Shown here: piece after piece, positions 9,252 through 20,600 of the stretch
How positions within the stretch are numbered: the stretch's first letter is position 1
Layout: each line of letters begins with the position of its first letter
Assembly: GCF_000485595.1 (NCBI RefSeq)
Contig: NW_014577166.1
Location: 189,312 to 219,017, forward strand
Source: Priapulus caudatus
Lineage: Eukaryota > Priapulida > Priapulimorpha > Priapulimorphida > Priapulidae
Length of the DNA stretch: 29,706 nt
Reading direction: 5' to 3'
Notes under the pieces: model-generated
Databases searched by the model: none
What the model saw: only the letters and a program-made list of their open reading frames with translations
Told to the model about the DNA's origin: nothing
Translations under genes and position numbers: made by a program

Positions 9252-12077
9252 ATGTCTGGGAACGTTTTAACCATTGTATCAAAGTTCTGCAATGAGTATG
9301 CAGAGACTACGTCGAAGAGATTAAAACTGATAGATGCATATCTGATGTACGTAATGCTCACCGGCATTATTCAGTTCGTGTATTGTTGCTGGGTTGGCAC
9401 GTTTCCCTTCAATTCTTTCCTATCAGGATTCATTTCATGTGTTGCTTCATTCGTATTAGCAGGTACGTAACGCGCACATATAACTAAGTGAAACATGACG
9501 AATAAGTGAATACGATAGTTCTTCATTCTCCACTGTACATTGTTGTTCAATTTAAGCTACTTTAATTACAATGTCTGTAGCAAATATTTAATATAAAAAA
9601 GTACCGGTATAAGTTATAAATATAAGTATATAACTATATAACTTATATAGTTATAACGTATACTATAAGTATAAGCTACCATAACGTATAAGTACCGTAT
9701 ATTGTGCTCATACTCATAGGTCTAGGGATTACTCCCCAGGATTGAAATATTGGAAACAAGGGGGAGGGGGAGGCGGAGGGAGGGAACCTAGGGGGGTCCG
9801 GGGCCTTGTTGGTCGAATCACTGCAGCAAGAACAAGTCCGCACCTGCACTACAACACACAGCATCCTAATTGACTAGAGTATAACACATCTATATATAGT
9901 TTATATATATATCAGAGAGTAGATAATTAGGGAAGGAGTGTGCATCAATAAAACAAGGGAAATTACGTTCATTACTTAGCCTTAAAATACCTACGATTTA
10001 TCGCGTAATCATCCACAACTTTGAGCTCAATATCGCTACCAGCTACATTCGCCTGCAATCGCTGCGAATCGTTTCCTCGTTTACACAAGCAATCCGGACG
10101 ATACCCCCAGACTAAAACGTACGACACCGATCTATCCATCTTTGGCCATCAATCCAAGCCATTGCGCCTTCTATTAAACAAAGGCAGCTACCTAAACAGA
10201 TTGCTAACTCGGCGGGCAATGTGCTCGGCGCGAGATTTGCAGCCCGATCACCTGCCTGACTGATTGGCCGTTCGCGTTCGCGTGCGTGACGGGCATGCCA
10301 TGCGTATGTGCCCGATGGTGGCTGCTGTACGCGTATGCCTGTGTTAGCTGTGTACCGGGTCAAAGGTTATCTCGCCGATAGTGTTGATGCCTAATCTCCC
10401 AGCCGAGCCACATGCTCGCCGCCGCAGAGTTAGCAAAAACGCTGTTAGGTAGCTGCCTTTTGTCTTGAATAAGAGGCGGGAATAGGGCTTGGATTGATGG
10501 CAAAGAATGGGATAATCGTATGCGTACGTTTATAATCTGTTATCTCCGGATTGCCTTGTGATAAAACGAGGAAACGATTCTCGCACGATGCTAGGCGAAT
10601 GTACTGTGTTACGATTTTGCAGCTCAAGTTGGATGAGTTTACGCGTATTAAAATCATAGGTATTTTCAGCGCTAGCTAATGACGAATTTTCCCTTGTTAT
10701 TGATGTCACACTCCTTCCCTTATTATCTACTTCCTGATTAATATATATTAATACTATAACAAATTATAGCTACTTATAACACTATAAACTACTTATAATA
10801 AGCTATAGCTACTATAACAACTATACATACGTATAACAACGTATATATATGACGTTTATATATTAGTCAGATTACATGCGTGTGTGCGTGTAGCTGCAGG
10901 TGCGGACCTTGTTCTTGCTGCCAGTGTGGTCGAATGGGAATTCTTGCCGAGGTGGCCCTCCATTGCCAGTAGCAGCAGCGCCTCCAAAGCTGACTCACTC
11001 AGCCTGTTCCTCATGTAGCCATTCCGATTAAAAAAAAAAAAAAATCAGAGCGGAAATAATTTAACGTGGCGCAACGATTTTGAAACGGGGGGGGGGTCCC
11101 CCAAACGGGGGCGGGCGCACCTGTTTGCGCAACGTAGGGAGAAGCCTGGGTCTATATCCCCCAGGGTACTGCCGGAACGTACCCTGATAACTATCAGATA
11201 TGGTTAGGGTTTTTGTTACCGTTAGGGAGTAGGGAGTAGGCGTAGGCGACTCCCTAGACTCGTTAGTGGAGTAGGCGAGGTACGGTCCGGCATATTAGAT
11301 AGTACCAGGGTACGTTCCGGCAGTACCCAGGGGGACATAGACCCTCTCAGCGTAGTTGAGATAAAGATGGATCTTGTTACTATAGCCTGCGTACAGTTGC
11401 CGCAGGGCTATAGAATATTATATTAAGAATGCTAGGGACCAACTTATTCACGATTACTCGCAGTATGTGGTAGTGTGTAGCTATAAAACGTCTGTGTTAG
11501 GCAATTAATGCCTCTTATCCGAAGTGAATATGTCTTAAGTTATATCAGCTACTAAAATTTAACCTCTAACTATCGTTGAAATGGTCTGCTTGCAGTATTT
11601 CTTGTGAACGAACATTATTTACGAACTTCAAACGCCCATTTTTGGTGGCGCTGCAGCAGCGCCAGTCAGTGGGTTGGTCCCTAGTATTTGTAATAGAATG
11701 TTCTACAGCCCTGCGGCAACTGTACGCGGGCTATAGTACAAGAGCTACAGTGAATCCTGCAGTGGCACAGCACACATGCCAACAATGAACATGCCTACAC
11801 TTACATGAACTTGATGAAGTCGAGCACTCGTGACTGCTTCACATTATTTCCATCTACGTAATTAACCTTGATTATATTCGATGATGTACATTTTGTGGGT
11901 GTAAGAATTATGTAATAATGAGTGCATTGTATATCTGTATTTTTAGTATGTTTGAGAGTACAAGTCAACCCACAGAATAAAAAGGAATTTCAAGGAATCA
12001 GCCCAGAGAGAGCATTTGCAGACTTCACCTTCGCTCACGTAGTATTGCACCTTGTCGTGATGAATTTCATTGGATGA
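9252..12077 (+). CDS. DAD1: DAD1, oligosaccharyltransferase subunit (two exons, complete)
   Basis: Exon 1 is 9252-9462 and exon 2 is 11947-12077, joined through donor gtacgt and acceptor tttttag; the split codon restores valine. The product is 113 residues, the usual length of DAD1. Recognisable family segments are [57 protein letters not shown] and the C-terminus [11 protein letters not shown]1/Ost2 is a small integral ER-membrane subunit of the oligosaccharyltransferase that transfers the preassembled glycan to asparagines of nascent proteins; three hydrophobic segments are visible (about residues 32-50, 58-76 and 98-113). The start is the first ATG of the family reading frame, with A at -3. 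The 2.48-kb intron holds a 1.1-kb foldback element and a smaller inverted-repeat element. It is divergent from DENND3 and convergent with the SUMO protease. Confidence 0.97.
9600..9705. repeat. AT-rich palindromic tract
   Basis: Overlapping inverted units of taactatataac/ttatatagttat and gtaccg-tataag...ataagtaccg make the segment able to fold. It lies just left of the large foldback element in DAD1 intron 1. Confidence 0.6.
9812..10932. mobile_element. Long foldback element in DAD1 intron 1
   Basis: Almost the whole segment is one imperfect inverted repeat. The left arm is about 9812-10240, the right arm about 10395-10932, with a loop of about 155 bp. Matching blocks include cagcaagaacaag-tccgcacctgca, gggaaggagtgtg, aaaacaagggaaa, gaatcgtttcctcgtt, gccatcaatccaagcc and ggcagctacctaa. 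No transposase is visible. It resembles a large MITE or foldback transposon. Open frames inside it are by-products of the repeat. Confidence 0.85.
11148..11344. mobile_element. Small MITE-like element in DAD1 intron 1
   Basis: Arms of 39 bp (gggtctatatcccccagggt... at 11148-11186 and its complement at 11306-11344) are nearly perfect. Inside are short gggagtagg/gtaggcgac units. Weaker similarity may extend about 15 bp outward on both sides. No clear target duplication is seen. Confidence 0.8.
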
Positions 12078-12317
12078 ACTATTAGTAAGTACTATGTTTA
12101 CTAGTGATGTGAGTGGTCATCGATTTCGCTGTTGTGTGGTCCTTATCTTTCCCAATTGATTAATTTATCATGATATTTTAACAATTAATTTTATTCGACT
12201 ACTGCCAACGTCTGTTAGAATAGTCGTAGAACCTTCCTGTTTACACATAGAATAATCCCACCGTTCGCTGTATGGATGAACTTTAGTACTTGTAAGCCTA
12301 TCACTTCCACGTGTAAC

Positions 12318-12323
12318 AATAAA
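12318..12323 (+). terminator. Possible DAD1 polyadenylation signal
   Basis: This is an AATAAA hexamer about 240 bp after the DAD1 stop codon, the first canonical one downstream. Another AATAAA lies at 13100-13105. Which is used cannot be told from the sequence. Confidence 0.4.
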
Positions 12324-15300
12324 CATTGTCATATGTGCACAGAGGCAATTGATAGCTGGCATCATCAATTTAGATGTAAGTTAGTCACTTTGTCAAATGT
12401 TATTTAAACTGATCCTAATTTCTAAGCCTGTCATGGTAAAATCAATCGTTTCAATAGAAGTGAAGATCGATCTAGATTTTTGGACCAATTCTCGACACTA
12501 ATCTATATTGACTAAGCCAATATTGCTAAAGTGCCTTCATAGATATACCCAAAAGTGTGCAAAAGTAAATCATTTTCATGAGTTCATTGTTTTAAGTATA
12601 CGTGTATGAAATGCACTATCAATTGGAATAAGATGTCTAGGCACAGGTTTTATGTTGGGATATTATATCAGGTCATGTAGGCAGCTACTTGTTTTTATGG
12701 TCCCTTCTCAAGGCACAATTCAGTTGTTATTGAGTAGGGTTCAATTTTTTTTTCATGCATTGATAATGTTGGAATGCAGACTTAACAGTTAGTTTAATAT
12801 GGAATTTTAATGAATAATTCAATAAGTGTGGATAATTTATTTATTTGTAGGTAGATACATGAATTATTCTCAATTTCATTCTATGGAACCTCGTGAATGG
12901 AAAAACAACAGAACAGAACAGCAGCCAGAACATTTCTTTTTTCATCCAGACTTGGGATTCACCAAATATCAAAACAATGGAACTAGAGTGTCTATGACTG
13001 TAGCAATAGGATTGTGATTCCTACTACTTTAGAATCAGTGTTGCAGTTGGATAATATATGCTTAAGATTGTAAATTTCTATAAAGCATTCCAGGATATAA
13101 ATAAAAAATATTTCCTGTAGCATTGATGGATTTAATAAGAAACACACTTTTATATCATGACAATAAATAAATCTGTGCATGTATATTGTGTAATTTGTGT
13201 TTGCCAATGTATACTCCACTATGCACAATTTGACCTCATTCCTGTGACTTTTTCATATCCAACAACTACCTAAGTAAAGTTGTTTGAAATGCCTCATAAG
13301 ACCAATATGCATTTGTAAAGATACACACGAGCATATCAATGGTAAATATGATTAGCATAGTGCACAGTCTTCTGTCATTGTGCAAAGCATGGAAACAAAT
13401 TTCCACGGTCTCTTCCACGAGGTGTTACAGTAATCGGCCAGTGGTCAAGTCTACATGTTATTTACACGAGGAACATCTAGATGTTCTGTAATACAGCAAT
13501 ACCCCACCCCCCTGCCACGCAAGTAATGCATTCCAGAAAAACGGCAATAACAAAACTCGGTAACGTGAAACGCATTTCAACATGCGACTTATTTCGCAAC
13601 ATATAATTGGAGTAGAGTTCTTATAGATAATCTCACGGACATAAGACCTACAAGAAGGACAGTTATGAATACAAGTAAACATTTTTTAGTGCATGTGTTG
13701 ATAATTTAAGGATGTAACACAGTATCGTGATAACACTTAGGGAAAGGTAAATTCATAATTGGAATCACTGGGAGGGAGGGAGAGTACTGTTACCAACTGG
13801 CTAGCTGTCATTATTATTGTCATTGTTGGGTTTTGGGTGTTTCATGTTTTGATCTAGAGGTCGAAAAGTTGGTTGCCATTTACAGCAAATCGTTTCTTTG
13901 TACAGATCCCTGTATCAGATGAGTTAATTGTGAAGAACTGCCATTGAAATTAGTATACTTGATACCAATCGACACTATAATATTAATTCGCGAAAAGGTG
14001 AGGAGTGTGGAAAAGGGCAAGATTTAGTCCTGTATTTTTCATGGTTTTGATATCCTGAATGAACTTATAGATAAATGAGTTAATAATAACACAAACCACA
14101 ACATAATTGTGTGTACATGTGACACTATCAGGCAGTTGTTAAAAACGAACTCAATTAGAATCAATTAAACGTTGGATTCTCTTTTATTATGTCATTACAG
14201 TGCAAATAAATAAATAAGAGTATCGACGACATGCCATATCATATATTAGCAAAATATATGTTATGCGCAGTGCAAGCATGCGCACAATCATGTTTAGAAT
14301 GTCATCACGTCATTAATTCACCAATTTATCAACCGTGTTCATACAATTTATTTACAAATATAACGTGGCAGCTGAACTGAAAATGGTGATTTATAATCTG
14401 AGACGAAAACAAAACGAACATAGGAAAATTGGCATAGAAGAACATCGAATGCAAGTCACAATTTGAGATACTAGCCAACACTGACAAGTGATATTACTAT
14501 TTGATAACAAAATTACAGATTTCAATAAGATCCAATGTAGGATCAAATATGATAGCAGATGCAGCGAAAAAAATACACAGGAGCGGCGAGCGATTTCGCT
14601 CCCGTCAGCTTTCAAAGCGCTCTGGTAACAACAATTACGAGAGCGAAAATTTTGGAAGATACGAGAAAAAATCACTCCCGTGCTGCCGGCAGCATTAGAA
14701 ATTAGTTCCGACCCAGAGGCCCGAGCCCACCATATTACGGTTAGCGCACCGACAGTTTAAACAGACTTGCAAACGGGAGCGCATAATACGACCCGTTCCT
14801 CAACGTAGACGGGTTATCCAAAACATCTAGAGCGGCATGAACTCCCTCAACGCATGATTCGCCACACGAACAAAAACTCGCGACAGTCTAAGAAATGGAT
14901 TGCGCCATGGCCGGCATGTAATGCAGCCCAGTGTTTTTATGACAGCATAACAAGTTTTTATATCGCAGGGGTTATCGTGGGGAGTGAGGGCACGACCAGT
15001 GACACCTGACCCGCACGTAATCAAAGCTGTTAATTGAATTCGTCACTTTTCTTAACCTAGAAAGTGGACTATTTTTATTCAGTTAGATATCTAGAAGCAA
15101 TGTAAACTGTATATACTTAAAGATTCTACGCACTTGTAACTTTGCGGATGTGCGGCAGCATTGATCTATGCATGGGGGAGGAGAACAACAAATATAAAAC
15201 CTTGCCCAGAAGCTCCCGGCATTCCTAGAGATTCCAGTACAAGTTTTTTTCCACATACTCAAAGTAACTAAAAACTCTCTTACGTTCTGAACTTGCTCAG

Positions 15301-15379
15301 TCGATGTAAAAAGAAAGTTGAAAAATGAAAAGAAATGAAGTAAAAAAAGAAACTAGATAATAGCCATACCATCATTACC
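12324..15379. other. Intergenic AT-rich DNA, nothing recognised
   Basis: Only short open frames without motifs were seen. A segment at 12855-13017 follows an acceptor-like ttatttgtag and is open to a stop, but has no partner exon. 14560-15010 is locally richer in CG with no gene found. Confidence 0.5.
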
Positions 15380-15480
15380 ATGATTATAGTTCTTGATTTC
15401 CTGTTTTTGTCATGTTACCTGACTATGTGTACTGTGTAGTGCATGTCTGTCTGTGTGAATGAAATTGAATAAGAATGTGA
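15380..15480 (+). repeat. Possible LINE-type 3' tail
   Basis: gttacctgactatgtgtactgtgtagtgc...gtgaatgaaattgaataag has the composition and TTGAA ending of non-LTR tails. It is degenerate, without an ORF. Confidence 0.25.
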
Positions 15481-15667
15481 TTGGTTTCTTAGTCGAGTAA
15501 AATAAATTTAAAAAAATGAGATCGAATGTAATTTGTTGACGATAATTTGTTGATAGTCTGATACTGGTGCCGAGTGCGCGATGAATGCTGATGAATGATA
15601 TTAGAGTCGGTGCATCAAAATTATGAAAATCTTAACAAAATCATGCTATGAAAAAGTAGCTCTGGCC

Positions 15668-15765
15668 AAGCCTAAAATAGCTCCCGTAAAAAAAATTACG
15701 AGAGCTCTTTTTTTCATACAAAATCAAAAAAGAGCTCTCGTAAAAAAAAGAGTAATTTTTAGGCT
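15668..15765. repeat. 98-bp near-palindrome with internal hairpins
   Basis: The ends AGCCTAAAA and TTTTAGGCT are inverted. Inside, the unit AGAGCTCTCGTAA occurs in alternating orientation three times, separated by A or T runs. It is probably a miniature inverted-repeat element or its solo remnant, lying between the convergent DAD1 and SUMO protease genes. Confidence 0.75.
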
Positions 15766-17499
15766 GATCAGATGGGATCAAAACGATGATTCATAGAACA
15801 TTTCAATGTACATGTAACCACTAATGCCAATCTTTGATCCGAGTAGGAACCATATGAACAGTAAATACGTGCACATTATAGTTGAATTCGGTATCACATC
15901 TCGCACTGGTGGCAACTCCAATGAAAAATGCTTTAGTTTTTTATTGATGCTGTTTTGCGAAAAATTGGGTATTACCTTTGACATAAATTTACAACAGGAA
16001 GGCAGTGTTGTCGTTCGTCAGCCTGCACCGGCTCAGGAGTGAATAAAGACACATTTGTTCGTATTTACTTCCGATTGGTAAGGAATAAGAATTGACAGTA
16101 GGTGCACTTTTACAAAACAATAGTTCCACTCTATGGGGTTGATACTGTGAATGTAACTGGGCTATCAAATCAATTGGATCACGTAATTGTAAATGAGAAC
16201 AATTCATAATAATAATAATAATCAAACAATTAAAATTTCAAGTAACTAACTACATTTGAAAGTGGATGAAAAACATGATATTCTGCTATTTCACTGAAAA
16301 GTGCCTGACGTACTTCTAAGCAGCAAGTTAGAGATATCAGGGGTTTCCCCACGCCATAATGAAGCCACGTTAGGCCAAGTTAATTTGCCACATCCCATAA
16401 TACTCTGACACGCCTTAATTGCCTAATCCGCATGTCTTAATTTTCAATTGTGTTCACATTTTACAGTGTCAACTCATTACAATGCTGTGTTTTCACACCT
16501 TGATGTATGTTTCCATATATAGATCCGAGTTTACCTGTACATTGAGGCTGCTTATGACTCGTAATTGACTTCAATGTGCAAAGTCCCCTATCAATCCATC
16601 CCTCATCTGTCTATAAATGATATTGTCTTTTGAAATTCCTGGGATAACCATGTATATGTTTCAAGTAGAACACACCACCAGAAGTTGTTTCATGAATCAT
16701 CACGAGAGATTTTGAAATGACTGTGATGTTTTTTGCAAGACTGTAACAAGATAGAGGCATTAATTATGGAACTGGACAGATTGTAGGTAGATTCCACTCG
16801 TATAATACCTTTGTTGTCAGTCAGTAATGATAAACAGTCATTGACAGAAAGGATAGAAATAAATGACACGTTCACGCACAAAATATATAGCCAGCAAACA
16901 TCATCAAGCAGTTGTAAATATGTGTTTACAATCACAGTGCAAGTCCTTAAAATTTTAAGATCATCTCCTGCCACCATTCTCTTTCTGGAGACTATCTTGG
17001 TACACTGACTTAGCCAAAACAATTTCTTTTTCCTGTTTTTGCACGACGATTTATGATCAGTTTGCTAACCCATTGCGGGTCAACAGTAGTAGAGTACAAA
17101 CAGCTCCACTACGTAATTTACACTGGCAGCAGATTAAATGATACAGCCAAATAAATGTGTCTCTAGAAAATGTGCATACATTCACACGCACATGCTCGCA
17201 CCCACACACAGACGTATAGGCACAAACATACATACATTAGCTAGAGGTACTGTGCCACGAGTTATTGATGGTTTTATAACTTTTGGGTATGAACAACATG
17301 AAATCAAATAGTATATATGTTATACAATTAGAACGGTTGGGTTGTTTTAAATAAAAGTACAACGTAACAGGGCTCTGTTTTAGCCATCGTTGCATATCTG
17401 TATGAATTTCGGTAGTTTTAATACAGACTACTGTGTTCGGGGAAGAAGTGGACGCGTAGTGAAAAATATCTATACAAAAATAACTCGTAGTTCTTACCG
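15766..17499. other. Intergenic DNA between convergent genes, nothing recognised
   Basis: It contains a short (ATA)n at 16208-16221 and a CA-rich patch at about 17180-17230. The open frame at 16690-17022 (minus) has no motif and is mirrored by one on the other strand. Confidence 0.5.
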
Positions 17500-17505
17500 T
17501 TTATT
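17500..17505 (-). terminator. Possible SUMO protease polyadenylation signal
   Basis: tttatt on the plus strand is AATAAA on the minus strand, about 170 bp after the stop codon at 17677-17675. It is the nearest canonical hexamer I noticed downstream. Confidence 0.45.
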
Positions 17506-17674
17506 GCCAACAAAAAAGCTTTTTACAACACATACTGTGCATTGTTAAGTGTTGAGAATACACTAATATTCACTCAGTATTTACAGGAACAACAGCAAAC
17601 CTGTTCTACAGTGTTCTTCGGGACAGTCTGCCTGGCTATGTACATGATTTCATCATATCCACCTTGGGCCTTCA

Positions 17675-20600
17675 CTACAATATCTGCTTCGTGAGTATCT
17701 CATACACTGTCCGTCGGCGGAAGTATGGCATGTCACCCTGAAAATGGTCGAGATATCGGTTGGACAACGAAACACGCAAACCACTTTTGTTGCCGGAGAA
17801 TTGTTCATTACCATACTTCTTACAACGAAAGACGGCTAATACATGTTAATTACACGACGTGGATTTTTGTACAGTAAATAATGCAGTTTATTTTAAAGAA
17901 CCAAGAACCAAATAAATTTGTGAGAAGATGATTTTTGCCAAAGGTTACCTGAAATGGGAAATCACTAAAAACATGCCTCTCAACGAAACTAACAAGAAAT
18001 CCTCACAATTGACGTGAAGTCCGTCACAAATACGAATGAGATTCATGGATTGAGAGATTGCTGGATCGATGAGCCCTCATTGCTTACCTGCGTGAATGTG
18101 AGGGTGGCGTTACGGCAAAGGTACTCTGCGTAACGCAGCGTGAACATGCCACAGTCGCATGCGTTCATCTGCAGTGGTATGTCCTGCAGCAGATAAAACT
18201 ACAATTAGCATGACCAACAATCTGTCTCGGATGCATGGCTGTCAATCAGCCAAAATCTGTGCACGTGTAGGTAAATACGTGAACGTATCAGTATGTGTGC
18301 GCGCACCCGCGTGCGCATGCACATTTAATAGTGTAAAACACCTTATTAAGTAAAATAAAAAATCTTGCCTTCATATTATAAGAATTCCACCCACTCGGAT
18401 CAAAGAGACTTTTCTTCTTTTCTCCATGTTCGGCCCTTAAGTACTCACTGCAAAGTTCAAACCAATATGTATTGTATTGGCATTACATTCTATCAAACTT
18501 CACGAACTATAAAATGTTTGACAATCATGTTCTACCTTGTATTAGCAGTTAATGACATTTGCTATCACATGCATACAATATGTATTACATGTGTTGACAA
18601 CTGACGTGACTGACGTGACGTGTTGACATGTGTTATAAGAACTATAATTTTAAAGCACACGTGGATAATAAAATATTGATAGACTGTCGGTCTTACTTTA
18701 GCAAATTTAGGCATTCATTGTTGCCTCCCTGCATGGAGTCATAGTACTTGATCGACTTTTCTCGGAAGTCAACAACCTATTAATAGAAAATCAGTGCAGA
18801 ATTACAGATCATGGAAGTTACTATAAGGCACAGTTGTACGCAAATTTCATCAACCTGAAAATATCTTAAAATTCCTGAACTCCCCCCCCCCACAGCAGTA
18901 GCCGTCACGTAAAAACATAACTACGTGTGACCAATAACTCCAGAGTTCTTTCGGGGAATTTTGGAAGGTATGTTGTTTATAGATATATGAGGGAGGGTGC
19001 AGGTAAGGAGGGGGTTGTACAATCTCGACCTTTTTAGAAACACTGATTTGTCATATATATGGACACTTTATTTTTGCCTCATGATTACGAAAAGGTTCAG
19101 AAAAAGGAACATAGTTACTAAAAAGGTTTTTTTATTAAAAAATTATATATTTAGAAAAACTTATACTACTATGGGCAAGTTCAGTAAAGCTCTCAAGTTC
19201 TGTTTCCCACAACATTAAAATGTTATGACACTGTTCAACATAACATCAAACCGTACTACTGTACACTTAAAGTTCTGACATTAACACCATAAAGTTTTGC
19301 ATGATAACACAACGATGTATCAATCAAGCTGTGGAAACACGGCACGACTATATTTGGACTGTCAAAACACAGCTGGAAATTAAGACATACCGATTAGGCA
19401 ATTAGGGCATAGGCGTTAAAGGCCTGGGAGGAGCCATGGACTTCTCTTTCAACATTTATCTCAAACAAATTGAATGCTGCAATTTGTTTCGAAAAAGATC
19501 TATAAACAATATGTATTGATATTGACAAATGAAAACGAATGCTCGGATAATCAAAACGACTAGACTCTGATAATTACTAGTAATCTACATTATACCTCAA
19601 AGACGCATACGTACGGATAAGCACCAGTGAATACCCAGATGGATTGGAACAACCATCAGATCGTGACTGAAAATGTCCACTTTGCGTGTCCAACGAGACA
19701 CAGACTTATATCCACTAGACTTTAGCTTGGGGAAGAAGAATGTGTTCTGACAGAAAACAGATGGGTAGTTTGTGCCTTTGCCCCTCTCCATCAGTAGGCT
19801 TAAGTAGAAGTTGATCACCTGTATGTATGAATAAAAAATAATACAATCTATATATGTTACATCAATAATGATCAGTCAATTTATAATAAATATATGTATA
19901 AAGAGTCAAAGATAGATCAATCTCATGATAAAACCCGACGTGCTGAACAGAGCAAGGAGAACACCAAAGCTAAGGCCAAAACTAGCTTGCAATGGTAGTG
20001 GTGATCTCCATTCCTATAATGTGAATTAGTTAGGACTCTCAAATGCACGGCCAACATACCATGCGGAACACGGATGAAACAACCGCTATCATAATAAAGC
20101 AAGTAAGCTACTTGGTAAAGTGCCACGTTCAACCAAAATAACGAACATGACATCTCAAAAGCGGGACCTTCAACTTTCCCTCCTCTCTCTCTCTCTCTCT
20201 CTCTCTCGCTCCCTCTCTCAATACCTTCAAATTGTCTCCCTCCGTTTGCCATCTGCCGGTTATATCTCGCCGCCTAACACAAACCACCGCAACAGCACAC
20301 ACCGGGGTTCTTAGATATTATTCATAACAAAGCCTTTCACCGGAATTTTTCCACGAGTTTAATCATCTCGAGCACAATTTTCGCACGAAAATCTTTCGAC
20401 CTTCTCATTTCGCCACGACGCAAAAGAAACGCGACACGCACCTCGTCGTTCAACCAGTTGAGGCCGGCGAGGGTGTGCATGTCTCGCCGTGTTATCGACA
20501 GCCGGAATCCCTCGGCGAGCACCTCCTCGGTCGGATGCACCCGCAGCGCACGGTCGATCGCCGACTCCGCCTCGTCGCTGAGCACTGAGAACGAGAATAG

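Noticed and set aside
10021-10657. Several 70-83-codon frames in DAD1 intron 1
   Set aside because: They lie on the arms of the inverted repeat and are by-products of it.
12826-13017. Exon-like segment after ttatttgtag (MNYSQFHSMEPREW...)
   Set aside because: DAD1 is already complete at 12077, and no partner exon or family motif was found.
16690-17022. 110-codon minus-strand frame
   Set aside because: No motif, AT-rich composition, and the opposite strand is also open; likely chance.
17578-17690. Minus-strand frame reading [15 protein letters not shown] as an exon
   Set aside because: It is the wrong frame and 3' UTR of the SUMO protease gene; the correct frame ends at the TAG at 17677-17675 after EILTKQIL.
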